Of a stretch of 64,000 nt of DNA, positions 1 through 9,505 are shown in pieces. Source of the stretch: Candidatus Melainabacteria bacterium SSGW_16. Its GTDB lineage: Bacteria > Cyanobacteriota > Vampirovibrionia > 2-02-FULL-35-15. Position numbers and translations under genes: made by a program. The stretch lies in assembly GCA_004769085.1 (NCBI GenBank), contig DUDS01000029.1, forward strand, positions 9,895 to 73,894, given 5' to 3'. A model generated the notes under the pieces. The model worked only from the letters and a program-made list of their open reading frames with translations. It was not told where the DNA came from and searched no databases. Within the stretch, counting starts at the first letter, position 1; every line of letters begins with the position of its first letter.

Positions 1-474
1 TTTAGTAAGGCAACTTTTGGAGCAGGATGTTTCTGGGGAGTAGAAACTGCTTTCAGGAAAATAAACGGGGTTTTATCTACCCAGGTTGGGTACTGTGGCG
101 GAACAACGGATAATCCTACATATAAAGAGGTCTGCACAGGAAAAACAGGACATGCAGAAGTTGTTCAAATAGAATTTAATCCTGATATTGTTTCATATAA
201 TGAATTGCTTGAAATATTCTGGAATATTCATGATCCAACTACATTAAACAGACAGGGACCTGACATTGGAACTCAATACAGATCAGTAATTTTTTATCAC
301 AATGACGAACAACAAAAACTTGCAGATGCTTTAAAGAGCAAATTAAACTTATCCGGCAAATTTAAAAACAAAATTATTACTGAAATTGTCCCACATAAAG
401 AGTTCTTTCAAGCTGAAGACTACCACCAGCAGTATTTTGAAAAAATGGGAATAAACCCGAGTTGCCATACTTGA
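1..474 (+). CDS. msrA: Peptide methionine (S)-S-oxide reductase, 5' end cut by the window
   Basis: The reading frame is open from base 1 and ends at the TGA at 472-474, so the start lies outside the window. The first codons give the MsrA active-site motif GCFWG with its catalytic Cys, followed by GYCGG and the [18 protein letters not shown] block. The conserved [18 protein letters not shown] and GTQYRS segments follow. MsrA reduces the S-epimer of methionine sulfoxide in oxidised proteins, using thioredoxin to regenerate the Cys. Only the extreme N-terminus is missing, since about 157 codons are present and MsrA often has 160-210. Seen: motifs. Known: family chemistry. Confidence 0.95.
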   Translation, partial: FSKATFGAGCFWGVETAFRKINGVLSTQVGYCGGTTDNPTYKEVCTGKTGHAEVVQIEFNPDIVSYNELLEIFWNIHDPTTLNRQGPDIGTQYRSVIFYHNDEQQKLADALKSKLNLSGKFKNKIITEIVPHKEFFQAEDYHQQYFEKMGINPSCHT

Positions 475-596
475 GAGATATAAAATTCCTTATTAATAAG
501 TTTTTTGCTTGAAAACTAAGGTCTTTATAGCTTATTTAATCAATGTTTAACAAACAGTTGCTAGAAAATTTATAAAAGGCAATAACCAAATTAAAC

Positions 597-1700
597 ATGC
601 CACAGCTAGCCACAGACAGGGGTTATAGGTGTTCTTCTACAAGAGAACCTAATGTTGCTTATGTAAACCCAAGGCTTTGTAATGGGCCAGCAACAGCTTC
701 TGATACAGAAGACAATTGTGACAGATTTATTCCATTTGAAAATAACAGTCCTGCGGAACAACCACAGCAAAATATCCCATGGTACAAAAGGCTATTTCAA
801 AATGTCATTGACAAAGCACGAAATCTCTGGAAAGCAGTCAGGAAATATAATCCAATAACACATGTTTTTAACTTTATTGAAAAACTTCGAATTTCACCAC
901 ACATAAGGAATGCAAGAAACAGAAACGGTGCCAGAACAGAAGAAGAACTAGCTGCATATCATAGATCTCTTTTATATGACCCCGGAAATCCTGACGAAAA
1001 CAGGTTATTTACAGAACACTCCCCACAAAACCGTCAGACTGGAACGCCAAGGCCATTAATAATTATCAATCTTGGCAACAGTCAGACACTTGGAGAAGAT
1101 GAAGAAAAAGCTGGATTAAAAAAATTATTTCTAATGCTAAAAGAAAGACATCCTGAAGCAGATATTATGATGCTTCGTGTAGGAAATGCATCTGATGAGC
1201 TTTCATACTGGGCATGCATGACAAGTAATCCATCCCTACATACAAACGTGGTCTATGAACATACACGTAACCTTATAAGAGACAGGATAAACTGCCGTGG
1301 TCATTTTGCAGACAGGGATCAGGTTAGCAGAGTAATATCAATAGGTTATAGTTTTGGTGCAGGAACACAATGTAACTATCTGAACGACTGGCAAAGCATA
1401 GCAGGAAATACCCCAGTACCACTAAGTGTATCAATTGATGCAGTAGAACTGGGAACCAATGGACTTGGATGTCCGATAATTCAAAGACCAGGAACATCGC
1501 AAAGGCATTACAATTTTTATCAGCCTAATTCCACACTGGTCAGAGGTACAAGATTCAATGGGCAAAGACAAGGTGATATTTGTATGTGTCTTCCAAATGA
1601 CACACATAACTCTATAGATAATAATGAAAGACTTTTAAGAGCAATTACAGGTATTGTCAGCAGAGAACTTCAAAGAACACCAAGAGAATTCATTCCATAA
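597..1700 (+). CDS. Orphan protein with a serine-hydrolase-like C-terminal half
   Basis: The protein has 367 residues and I recognise no named family. The first ~120 residues are basic and low in hydrophobicity, with no signal peptide. From about residue 150 the pattern resembles an alpha/beta hydrolase: a strand PLIIINLGNSQ, a nucleophile-elbow-like GYSFGAG (Ser near residue 251), an acidic SIDAVE and a late His in NDTHNS. Ser-Asp-His would be a plausible triad, but this is inference. Nine Cys residues are scattered through it, unusual for the window. The 3' end overlaps the convergent glycosyltransferase gene by 31 bases. It could be a lipase or esterase, or a catalytically silent relative. 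Confidence 0.7.
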   Translation: MPQLATDRGYRCSSTREPNVAYVNPRLCNGPATASDTEDNCDRFIPFENNSPAEQPQQNIPWYKRLFQNVIDKARNLWKAVRKYNPITHVFNFIEKLRISPHIRNARNRNGARTEEELAAYHRSLLYDPGNPDENRLFTEHSPQNRQTGTPRPLIIINLGNSQTLGEDEEKAGLKKLFLMLKERHPEADIMMLRVGNASDELSYWACMTSNPSLHTNVVYEHTRNLIRDRINCRGHFADRDQVSRVISIGYSFGAGTQCNYLNDWQSIAGNTPVPLSVSIDAVELGTNGLGCPIIQRPGTSQRHYNFYQPNSTLVRGTRFNGQRQGDICMCLPNDTHNSIDNNERLLRAITGIVSRELQRTPREFIP

Positions 1701-2359
1701 TACAAACCTTTTGCAACGTTGGTAATACTGTCCTTAATATCCCTGAAGTAAACATAGGTTTTTTCATATGACTTCATAGTTTCATACTTCCCCGAAGAAA
1801 CTAATCTTTGGAAGAAATTAAAATCTTCCGCATAAGGCATATCCATAAATCCATTCATCTGAAGAAAAACTTCTTTCTTCCCAAAAAAAGTAGCTCCAAA
1901 AACACAGTCATTTACATGAATCAGTTTTGTACTATCAAGGGCATTAACAAACCACATGTCTTCTTTATTACCGACAATAACAGGATCAGAATAAACAAGA
2001 TCCAAGCCAGAGTTTTCAGTAATCATATCAACCATATTTTCAAGATGTTTTTCCCTGTACTGATCATCAGAGTCCAGGAAAGTAACATAAGTGCCCTGTG
2101 CAATTAATAAACCGGTATTCCTTGAATATGCAGTATGCCTGTTTGAATGACGGATATATTTAAAATTATCATTTTGTTTTAAATAAGGAATAATTATTTC
2201 TTCTACATTGTCAGTACTTCCATCATCTACAATAATTACTTCATAATCCTTAAATGTCTGCTTAATTATTGAATTCAGAGCACTTTTAATTGTGTCTCTT
2301 CTGTTATAAACACATAAAATAATTGAAACCAGAGGAATATTCTTTTTTTCTATCTGCAT
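1670..2359 (-). CDS. Family 2 glycosyltransferase
   Basis: A GT-A fold glycosyltransferase of about 229 residues. The N-terminus has VSIILCVYNRRDTI, then VIIVDDGSTDN for nucleotide binding and FLDSDD (DXD-type, metal and sugar-nucleotide binding). It then has YAEDFNFFQRLV, the usual acidic catalytic-loop region. I start it at the ATG at 2357-2359, preceded by a purine-rich GGTGGAAG about ten bases upstream. The longer frame begins with TTG right at the stop of gshB and adds a non-conserved leader. It lies 47 bases downstream of gshB on the same strand. There is no membrane segment, so a cytosolic enzyme adding a sugar to a lipid or protein acceptor is likely; the acceptor cannot be inferred. 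Confidence 0.88.
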   Translation of the reverse strand: MQIEKKNIPLVSIILCVYNRRDTIKSALNSIIKQTFKDYEVIIVDDGSTDNVEEIIIPYLKQNDNFKYIRHSNRHTAYSRNTGLLIAQGTYVTFLDSDDQYREKHLENMVDMITENSGLDLVYSDPVIVGNKEDMWFVNALDSTKLIHVNDCVFGATFFGKKEVFLQMNGFMDMPYAEDFNFFQRLVSSGKYETMKSYEKTYVYFRDIKDSITNVAKGLYYGMNSLGVL

Positions 2360-2406
2360 ATAAACATACTTCCACCAATTTACAGCAGTTAAACAAACCA
2401 GCAATA

Positions 2407-3402
2407 TTATTTAACAAAATTAACAGCCCAGCTAATAATCTCATCTGCAGGATGGGTGCCACTAAGCCTTTGGATTTCCTGTAACCCTGTAGGGCTTGTA
2501 ACATTTATTTCAGTAAGGAAATTTCCAATTACATCAATACCCGTAAAATACAGTCCCTCTTTCTGAAGTGATGGTTTAACAGTTTCACAAATTTCAAGAT
2601 CCCGCTTTGATAAAGTGCATGCCTTTACACTTGCTCCTTTATTCATATTTGCTCTAAACTCTCCTGTCCTGGGAATTCTAAGCACTGAACCAATAGGGTT
2701 ACCATTTAAAAGAATTATCCTTTTATCACCATTTATGATTTCAGGAATATATTTCTGTACAATAACCGTGCGGCTTTCATGTTTTGTAACAACTTCAATT
2801 ATTGTATGCGAGGTTTTAGATCCTTTATCAATATAAAATACCTCTTCGCCACCCTTATCGAATAAAGGCTTAGCAACAACCTCAACATGCTCACTTAAAA
2901 AATCAATAATTTCAGCCTTTCTGGATGTAACAATAGTTGGTGGTATAAGGGATGGGAAATTTAAAGCATACATTTTTTCATTTGCTTTTAAGAGTCCAAA
3001 AGGGTTATTAATTATTAGAGGTTTTCTTTTCGATGCATTTCCTTCTACAACATGGGTAAGCATTAAAACATAAGAAATAAAATCTTCATTAACAGGGGGA
3101 TCTTTTCTTGCAAAGATAATGTCCAAATCATCAAGAGGGAATTCTGTCGTACATTTAACTAAAATATGGCTATTTTCTTCCTGTTTTACGTTAACTTCAT
3201 CAAACGTAGCAAAAACTTTATTATTAATTATTTTTAAAGTATTTGATTCTGCAAGTAAGATCCTTGTATCCAGCTTTTGTGTTGCAAGCATCAATGCAAA
3301 ACTTGAGTCATGAAAAATATCAGATTTGCTAAACTTTTTGACCCCATCTGCTATAAACCCTATCTTTAAATTGTTTGATTTATTAATATCTGACACTGAC
3401 AT
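2407..3402 (-). CDS. gshB: Glutathione synthetase, ATP-grasp
   Basis: About 331 residues, the usual GshB length. It catalyses ATP-dependent addition of glycine to gamma-glutamylcysteine. Diagnostic blocks are FARKDPPVNEDFI for substrate binding and INNPFGLLKANEK. Then come VAKPLFDKGGEEVF (ATP-grasp lysine and glycine loop), IPEIINGDKRI, and RIPRTGEFRANMNKGA, the strongly conserved GshB signature. TGIDVIG and LTEINVTSPTG supply metal ligands. The annotated start is the ATG at 3400-3402 with an AGGAG a few bases upstream, in preference to a TTG one codon earlier. No gshA is visible in this window. GshB is typical of proteobacteria and cyanobacteria. It is transcribed divergently from accD. Confidence 0.96.
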   Translation of the reverse strand: MSVSDINKSNNLKIGFIADGVKKFSKSDIFHDSSFALMLATQKLDTRILLAESNTLKIINNKVFATFDEVNVKQEENSHILVKCTTEFPLDDLDIIFARKDPPVNEDFISYVLMLTHVVEGNASKRKPLIINNPFGLLKANEKMYALNFPSLIPPTIVTSRKAEIIDFLSEHVEVVAKPLFDKGGEEVFYIDKGSKTSHTIIEVVTKHESRTVIVQKYIPEIINGDKRIILLNGNPIGSVLRIPRTGEFRANMNKGASVKACTLSKRDLEICETVKPSLQKEGLYFTGIDVIGNFLTEINVTSPTGLQEIQRLSGTHPADEIISWAVNFVK

Positions 3403-3565
3403 CAATCTCCTTTTTTTAATTAATAATTATTTTTTCACAATTTTATTTAATTTCTAACTTGTATAATCGCTTATAGATTGAATCTAATAAAAAAATCATA
3501 ACAAAATATAGATTTCATAAATTAAGCAAGACAATTAAAGGACTAGAATAATACGAGTATAAATT

Positions 3566-4549
3566 ATGGCATTAAAAGATTTCTTTAAAAACAGGCAGCT
3601 AAAAAGGGCAGCTAAACTACACCAAAAACAGGGTTCAGCAACTGCAGGAAATATCAGCGAGCTGAAAGCAAAATCAGCTATTGATGATGCCCTTTTATGT
3701 TCATTATGGACAAAATGCCAGGGTTGTAATGAATTGTTATACACAAGCGAGCTTAAGAAAAATCTTTCAGTATGTAAAAAGTGTAATTTCCATCACAGGC
3801 TGACTGCACATGAAAGAATTGAACAGTTAATTGACTACGGTACCTTTGTAGAAATAAATGATGATGTACTACCCTCAGACCCATTGAATTTTACAGATTT
3901 AAAATCATACAAAGAAAGACTTAAAGATGCTCAGCAGTTATCAGGTGTAAGTGAAGCAATAATAACAGGTATAGGAAATATCAATAATCAGCTTGTTTCA
4001 ATTGGTGCAATGGAATTCCAGTTTATCGGTGGAAGTATGGGTTCAGTGGTTGGGGAAAGAATTACAAGACTGGCTGAGTATTCAACAGAGAAAAAGCTAC
4101 CTCTAATCATTATTTCAAGTTCAGGCGGTGCAAGAATGCATGAAGGAATTTTAAGCCTTATGCAGATGGCAAAAACAGCTAGTGCACTTAAAAGACTTCA
4201 TGAGGAAAAGCTGCTTTATATTTCAATACTCACTGAACCAACCTTTGGAGGGGTAACTGCAAGCTTTGCAATGTTAGGAGATCTAATTATTGCCGAGCCG
4301 GAAGCAAGGATTGGATTTGCAGGAAGAAGGGTAATTGAGGAAACAATAAGGCAAAAACTGCCAAAAGATTTTCAGACAGCAGAGTATCTCATGGAAAATG
4401 GTCAGATAGATATGGTTATTCAAAGGCAAACCCTGAAGCAAATCGTATCTGATTTAATTAGGCTTCATACTCAGAATATAAAAAAAAAGAGGTTTTCAAA
4501 CAATGGATCAGATAAAACAATATTTGAAAAGATATTAGCAAGGTTATAA
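3566..4549 (+). CDS. accD: Acetyl-CoA carboxylase carboxyltransferase subunit beta
   Basis: 327 residues. The N-terminal third carries the four-cysteine zinc finger (WTKCQGC, then VCKKC about 19 residues later) that marks bacterial AccD. The crotonase-like core follows, with IGAMEFQFIGGSMGSVVGE, the oxyanion-forming SSSGGARMHEG and LTEPTFGGVTASFAMLGD. With AccA it transfers the carboxyl group from carboxybiotin to acetyl-CoA, making malonyl-CoA, the committed step of fatty acid synthesis. accA begins three bases after its stop, so both subunits are made from one message. A TATAAA lies directly before the ATG and no clear Shine-Dalgarno is visible. Confidence 0.97.
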   Translation: MALKDFFKNRQLKRAAKLHQKQGSATAGNISELKAKSAIDDALLCSLWTKCQGCNELLYTSELKKNLSVCKKCNFHHRLTAHERIEQLIDYGTFVEINDDVLPSDPLNFTDLKSYKERLKDAQQLSGVSEAIITGIGNINNQLVSIGAMEFQFIGGSMGSVVGERITRLAEYSTEKKLPLIIISSSGGARMHEGILSLMQMAKTASALKRLHEEKLLYISILTEPTFGGVTASFAMLGDLIIAEPEARIGFAGRRVIEETIRQKLPKDFQTAEYLMENGQIDMVIQRQTLKQIVSDLIRLHTQNIKKKRFSNNGSDKTIFEKILARL

Positions 4550-4552
4550 GGC

Positions 4553-5524
4553 ATGAAAGAAAATAAAGAAATAATTCCACTGGATTTCGAAAAACCTCTT
4601 ATAGCTTTGTCAAAGCAGATATCAGAGCTTGAGCAAAAGACGCGGACACTTCAAAACGGTAATAAAAAACTTGTTGAGGATTTAAAATTACAATACTCAA
4701 AAGTAAAATCCGAAATATATAAAGAACTGTCACCTCTTGATAAAGTAAAAATCGCAAGACATCCTCAAAGGCCATATACACTTGACTATGTAGAGAAAAT
4801 CAGCCCAGTCTGGTACGAACTCCACGGTGACAGAACAGGGAAAGATGATCAGTCCATAATAGGTGGGCTTATTGAAATTGACGGTCAGACTGTAATGGTT
4901 ATAGGTACTCAAAAAGGAAGGAATTTAAAAGAAAACCAGAAAAGAAATTTTGGAATGCCATCTCCTGAAGGCTACAGAAAAGCCTTAAGACTTTTTCATC
5001 ATGCAGAAAAATTTAACCTCCCGATTATTACTTTTATTGATACACCAGGAGCATACCCGGGACTTGAAGCTGAAGCAAAAAATCAAAGCCAGGCTATAGC
5101 TTTAAATCTGAGAGAGCTTTCAGGGCTGACAGTACCTGTAATATCAATAATTACAGGCGAAGGTGGATCAGGAGGGGCCCTTGCCATTGGTGTAGCAAAC
5201 AGAATACTTATGCTTGAAAACTCAGTTTACTCTGTAATTTCACCTGAAGGATGTGCTGCAATTTTATGGCGTACCAAAGACAAAACACAGGAAGCAGCAA
5301 ATGCGTTAAAAATTACAGCAAAAGATTTGTACGAGCTTGGAATTACAGATGAGGTTATTCCTGAGTCAGAAGGCGGGGCTCATTACAATCCGGATGAAAC
5401 AAGCAGAAATATTCTTAATGCAATCAGAAATCACCTGGAAGAACTACTTAAACTTACACCAGAAGAAGTAAAAAAAGACAGACAAGACAAAATAAGAAAT
5501 CTGGGTGTATTTAGTACTAATTAA
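4553..5524 (+). CDS. accA: Acetyl-CoA carboxylase carboxyltransferase subunit alpha
   Basis: 323 residues. A coiled-coil-like N-terminus (LEQKTRTLQNGNKKLVEDL) precedes the conserved IARHPQRPYTLDY block. Then come ELHGDRTGKDDQSIIGGL, NFGMPSPEGYRKALRL, TFIDTPGAYPGLEAE and ITGEGGSGGALAIGVANRI, the crotonase-fold substrate pocket of the alpha subunit. SVISPEGCAAILWR is also typical. It is the partner of the accD product immediately upstream (three bases between the genes). The TATAAGGC just before the ATG includes a short AAGG. Nothing unusual in length or motifs. Confidence 0.97.
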   Translation: MKENKEIIPLDFEKPLIALSKQISELEQKTRTLQNGNKKLVEDLKLQYSKVKSEIYKELSPLDKVKIARHPQRPYTLDYVEKISPVWYELHGDRTGKDDQSIIGGLIEIDGQTVMVIGTQKGRNLKENQKRNFGMPSPEGYRKALRLFHHAEKFNLPIITFIDTPGAYPGLEAEAKNQSQAIALNLRELSGLTVPVISIITGEGGSGGALAIGVANRILMLENSVYSVISPEGCAAILWRTKDKTQEAANALKITAKDLYELGITDEVIPESEGGAHYNPDETSRNILNAIRNHLEELLKLTPEEVKKDRQDKIRNLGVFSTN

Positions 5525-5604
5525 TCAATAAGATGTGCTTACACTTTTGCTGAAAAAGATTTCAAGAGTTTCAAGGTGGTCTCCCTTTATAATATACTTT
5601 TGTA

Positions 5605-6327
5605 ATGTCTTATAACTTAAAAGGTAAAACTGCTCTTATCACAGGGGCAACATCAGGTATTGGCAGAGCAATATTAATCGCTCTTGCCGATGAAGGCTGT
5701 AACGTAATAATTCATCATCTGAAAAAAAGCCCGGAAATTGAGAAATTAAAAAGGGAAATAGAAAAAAAAGGACAAAAAGTATGGTCATTTTCAGCCGATT
5801 TAACAAATGAAAAAAAAGTATCATCTATGTTCAGGAAAATTAAAAGGGGGGTTAAAAGGCTTGATATTCTTGTTAACAATGTAGGGAATTACTTAAAAAT
5901 TGACCTGGAAAAACTTACTACAAAACAATGGCATGAAATATTAGGCAGTAATCTACATTCTACTTTTTACTGTACATATTATGCCATGCCATTATTAAGA
6001 GCAGGTGGTGGAGGAAGAATTATAAACATTGGTTATGCATCAACCGGACAGATAGTTGCAAAACCAAAAATTCTGCCTTACCAAATTTCAAAAACAGGTA
6101 TACTTCTTCTGACAAAAGCATACGCACTGAATGAAGCCAAGAACAATGTACTTGTAAACATGATTTCGCCAGGAGTAATGGAAAACAGTATTCATAAACC
6201 TACAAAAGAAATACCTTTAGGAAGAACCGGCAAATTAAAAGAGCTTGCAGAAGTTGTAATTCAAACAATTAAAAGCAGCTATATTACAGGAACACATATT
6301 GAATTTGCAGGCGGATTTAACTTATAA
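5605..6327 (+). CDS. Short-chain dehydrogenase/reductase, FabG-like
   Basis: 240 residues of classical SDR fold. The nucleotide-binding TGATSGIGRA lies near residue 14, the NNVGNY block replaces the usual NNAG, and the catalytic YQISK (Tyr-x3-Lys) lies about two-thirds along. A Ser lies in the NIGYASTG strand. The C-terminus GTHIEFAGGFNL resembles the TGxxxxVDGG end of FabG. It follows accDA, so a role as 3-oxoacyl-ACP reductase is plausible, but many SDRs share these motifs. A TATAAT at 5588-5593 ends eleven bases before the ATG, implying a leader of only about five bases. priA begins eight bases after the stop. Confidence 0.85.
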   Translation: MSYNLKGKTALITGATSGIGRAILIALADEGCNVIIHHLKKSPEIEKLKREIEKKGQKVWSFSADLTNEKKVSSMFRKIKRGVKRLDILVNNVGNYLKIDLEKLTTKQWHEILGSNLHSTFYCTYYAMPLLRAGGGGRIINIGYASTGQIVAKPKILPYQISKTGILLLTKAYALNEAKNNVLVNMISPGVMENSIHKPTKEIPLGRTGKLKELAEVVIQTIKSSYITGTHIEFAGGFNL

Positions 6328-6334
6328 AAAACTT

Positions 6335-8686
6335 ATGAAGCAACTAGCCGACAGCCCGATTAATACCAGGGAAAATGCAAAAGACAATAAAACAAAGAAT
6401 GAGTTGTTTGTAAAAGTCGCAGTGGACCTGCCCATTTCAGCCAGCTTTCCAGATGAAGGGTGCTATTTTTACCGGATACCTGACGAATTTAAAAATGAGA
6501 TCTATACCGGAACGATAGTTCAGGTTCCTTTTGGCAACCAGGAAATAAAAGGTTATGTGCTTGACATAACTGATTTAAATTCAGTACCAAAAAATATAAC
6601 CATTAAATCAATATATGATGTAATTTCAAGCAGAATAAAAATTGATGAGAATTTCATTGAACTCATAACCTGGATTAGCAAATATTACCTGACAAATACA
6701 GGCATTGTTATTTCAGCCTCAATCAATGCAGAACTTTACTCTCATGAATCCACAGAAATAGAGCTTTTAAAATCAGATATTGATAACAACAATCTTACAA
6801 AAGAAGAGAATTTTATAATAACCAAGCTCAATTCAAGCAAAACAAGGGTTTTAAGTTATAAGTTTCTGCACAACAAATCAAGAATCAGCAAAGAGAGGTT
6901 TTACCGCGCTATTAATCACCTGATTAAAAAAGGATTTGTATCAAAATCGATAAAGCATACAGAAAGCAGAATAAAAGATGATGACTCCATGTTATTAAAA
7001 GCACAAGAATCCTCCTATGGCATGAATCAAATTTCATTCGTCAATGAAAAGATTCCTTTATTAAATAAAGAACAACAGTCAGCAATTGAAAAAATATCTC
7101 CGTTATTAAACACCAGGGAACACAACACATTCCTTATTCACGGGGTAACCGGTTCAGGGAAGACTGAAATCTATTTAAATCTGATAAATGAATGTATAAA
7201 GCTAGGAAGATCTGCTATTTATCTTGTGCCTGAGATTTACCTTGTACCGCAGGCATACTCACGGCTAGCTTCAAGGTTTAAAAAAGAGAGCATAGTTATC
7301 TGGCACAGTTCATTAAATAAAACAGAAAGACTGGCTAATCTTGAAAAACTTCAAAAAAAAGAACCAGTTATTATTCTTGGTGCACGTTCAGGAGTTCTTG
7401 CACCTGTATCAAACATTGGACTAATTGTAATTGATGAAGCTCATGACGGTTCTTATAAACAGGCATCTCCTGCCCCCAGGTATAACGCAATAAAAGTTGC
7501 AATAAAAAGAGGAGAAATTGAAAAATGCCCTGTTGTACTGGGCACTGCAACACCAAATGTATCAGACTATTACTTTTGTGAAAGAGAAAACACAGTTATT
7601 GAACTTCCGGAAAGAATCGATAACGTTCCAATGCCTGAAGTAAAAATAATTGATTTAACACAAGAATATTCACCATTCAAGAAAAACTCAGTTACAAAGT
7701 TTTTAAGTAACAGTATCAACCAGGCAATTGAAAGAAAAGAACAGATAATTCTTTTATTAAACAGGAGGGGACACTCCAGTCATATTTTTTGCAGAAGTTG
7801 TGGATATATACAACTCTGCAAAAACTGCTCAGTACCAGTGGTTTATCATAAGAACAAAGATATTATGGTCTGTCATCATTGTGGTTACACCACATCATCC
7901 AATAAACTTTGCCCTCAATGCAACAGCGCACATTATAAACACTACGGAATAGGTACTCAGCAGCTTGAAGAAGAAGCACGTAAAACTTTCCCGGAAGCAA
8001 GGATCATGCGGGTAGATAAAGATCAACTTAGCAGGAAGAATGAGTATATAAGATTTTGGAATGATTTTGCATCACACAAAGCAGATATTTTAATAGGTAC
8101 ACAAATTGTTGCAAAAGGACTTGACTTAAAAGATCTAACTGTAGTGGGTGTAGTGCTTGCTGATACGACTTTAAATTTCCCTGATTACATAGCCAGTGAA
8201 AGAACATTTCAGCTTTTGACCCAGGTAACCGGAAGAGCCGGCAGAGGGCAAAAGAAAGGTAATGTTTTCATACAAACATATCAGGCTGAAAATCCATTAT
8301 TTAAATTCATCCAGGAACATGATTACAAGGGTTTCTATAATAGTGAAATAAAACAAAGAATGGACTTTAACTACCCACCATTTACTACCCTATCCCGGAT
8401 AATTTTTCAGTCATATGATGAAACCGAATGCATAAATTATGCAAACAACTCATTAAAAGAACTTTTAAACATAAACAATGAAATGTGTGAAAAAAATGAG
8501 AACAATTTTCTTGGTCCTGCACCCTGTTTTTTCACAAAACTACACGGGAAATACAGATACCACATACTTTGCAAAATCAAAAATGAGGAGAAAGTAAGCT
8601 CTTTATTTAGTATTTTTCTTAAAAGACTTAAAAGAAACTCTAAGGTAGAATTAATAATTGATATTGATTCAGTAAACCTCTTATGA
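6335..8686 (+). CDS. priA: Primosomal replication restart helicase PriA
   Basis: 783 residues from the ATG at 6335; an upstream TTG at 6299 would extend it into the SDR gene and is less likely. The N-terminal DNA-binding domain is followed by the helicase core with Walker A GVTGSGKTEIY. Walker B reads DEAH (PriA often has DEEH), then GTATPN. The zinc-binding insert has four Cys pairs (CRSCG, CKNC, CHHCG, CPQC) between helicase lobes. Lobe two ends with VTGRAGRG. PriA reloads the replisome at stalled forks. The stop overlaps the start of the next gene in an ATGA, so the two are probably translationally coupled. Confidence 0.97.
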   Translation: MKQLADSPINTRENAKDNKTKNELFVKVAVDLPISASFPDEGCYFYRIPDEFKNEIYTGTIVQVPFGNQEIKGYVLDITDLNSVPKNITIKSIYDVISSRIKIDENFIELITWISKYYLTNTGIVISASINAELYSHESTEIELLKSDIDNNNLTKEENFIITKLNSSKTRVLSYKFLHNKSRISKERFYRAINHLIKKGFVSKSIKHTESRIKDDDSMLLKAQESSYGMNQISFVNEKIPLLNKEQQSAIEKISPLLNTREHNTFLIHGVTGSGKTEIYLNLINECIKLGRSAIYLVPEIYLVPQAYSRLASRFKKESIVIWHSSLNKTERLANLEKLQKKEPVIILGARSGVLAPVSNIGLIVIDEAHDGSYKQASPAPRYNAIKVAIKRGEIEKCPVVLGTATPNVSDYYFCERENTVIELPERIDNVPMPEVKIIDLTQEYSPFKKNSVTKFLSNSINQAIERKEQIILLLNRRGHSSHIFCRSCGYIQLCKNCSVPVVYHKNKDIMVCHHCGYTTSSNKLCPQCNSAHYKHYGIGTQQLEEEARKTFPEARIMRVDKDQLSRKNEYIRFWNDFASHKADILIGTQIVAKGLDLKDLTVVGVVLADTTLNFPDYIASERTFQLLTQVTGRAGRGQKKGNVFIQTYQAENPLFKFIQEHDYKGFYNSEIKQRMDFNYPPFTTLSRIIFQSYDETECINYANNSLKELLNINNEMCEKNENNFLGPAPCFFTKLHGKYRYHILCKIKNEEKVSSLFSIFLKRLKRNSKVELIIDIDSVNLL

Positions 8687-9504
8687 GTACACCACCACTA
8701 GATGAGCTTGTGCAGAATTACCTTGAATGGTTAAAAAACATAAAACGCGCACCTTACCAGACATTTCGTGCATACCAGGTAGATTTAATACAGTTTCTGA
8801 AACATTTCTTAAGAGCAGACAGAAATGAAATTCCAAGCAAAGAAGAAATAGAAGAATATCTGGCAACCATGCAAAAAAAATATAATTATGCTTCCTACAG
8901 GAGGAAGGTAACCGTCTTAAGAAACTTTACAAAATATATGGTTGAATCAGGGATCCATGTACCAGATCCATTCATTACAATTTCTTTGCCAATGCCGGAT
9001 GTTAATTTTAATCTCCCTGTTCAGTATGAAGAAATAATTCAGCTGATTGATTCACTGCCTGAAAACTCTGTTCAGGAAATAAGGGATAAAATAATATTTT
9101 CCCTGATTGGAAAATCAGGGCTTACAGTAAAACAGCTTCTATCACTTAAAATCAAGGATATTAACCTTGCAAATAACCAGATAATATTAAGCAGGAACCA
9201 GCTAACATTTATTGATGACAAAACTACAAAGCTAATAGAACTATATTTCTCAAAAATAAATGAAAAAGCTGCTTTAGCGCTGGATGATTATTTAATTACA
9301 AATGACTTAAAATCCGGGAAGCTGCCATTATCATCACGAAGCATTAACTTAATTGTTGATAAAACATCTGCTGAAATGGGTTTTAAAACAAGGCTTTCAC
9401 CAACCGTTTTAAGAAGACTTTTTGCAAAAAGTCTTAACGAAAAAAACATAAATAAAGCTGCTAAAGAACTAATATTCGGAAGAAAAAGTCGTCTTGTCGG
9501 ATAA
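8683..9504 (+). CDS. Tyrosine-recombinase-fold protein lacking the catalytic residues (XerC/XerD-like)
   Basis: 273 residues. The N-terminal SAM-like core-binding domain (residues ~5-95) and the C-terminal integrase domain are recognisable from spacing and from segments such as SGLTVKQLLSLKIKDINL and LSPTVLRRLFAKSL. Set against XerD, the first catalytic Arg is Thr148. The beta-hairpin Lys is not evident, the HxxR motif is T241-x-x-R244 with the next His replaced by Arg, and the GH is G-R. The chain stops before the nucleophilic Tyr. It overlaps priA by four bases. Probably a DNA-binding or structural relative of Xer that cannot cut DNA; alternatively a decaying gene, though the frame is fully open. 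Confidence 0.8.
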   Translation: MSTPPLDELVQNYLEWLKNIKRAPYQTFRAYQVDLIQFLKHFLRADRNEIPSKEEIEEYLATMQKKYNYASYRRKVTVLRNFTKYMVESGIHVPDPFITISLPMPDVNFNLPVQYEEIIQLIDSLPENSVQEIRDKIIFSLIGKSGLTVKQLLSLKIKDINLANNQIILSRNQLTFIDDKTTKLIELYFSKINEKAALALDDYLITNDLKSGKLPLSSRSINLIVDKTSAEMGFKTRLSPTVLRRLFAKSLNEKNINKAAKELIFGRKSRLVG

Positions 9505-9505
9505 T

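Noticed and set aside
6299..6334. TTG-initiated N-terminal extension of PriA inside the SDR gene
   Set aside because: It duplicates SDR coding sequence in another frame, and the ATG at 6335 gives the usual PriA N-terminus.
8683..9504. Integrase of a mobile element or integron
   Set aside because: The active site is missing, and there are no attachment-site repeats, cargo genes or tRNA at its end.
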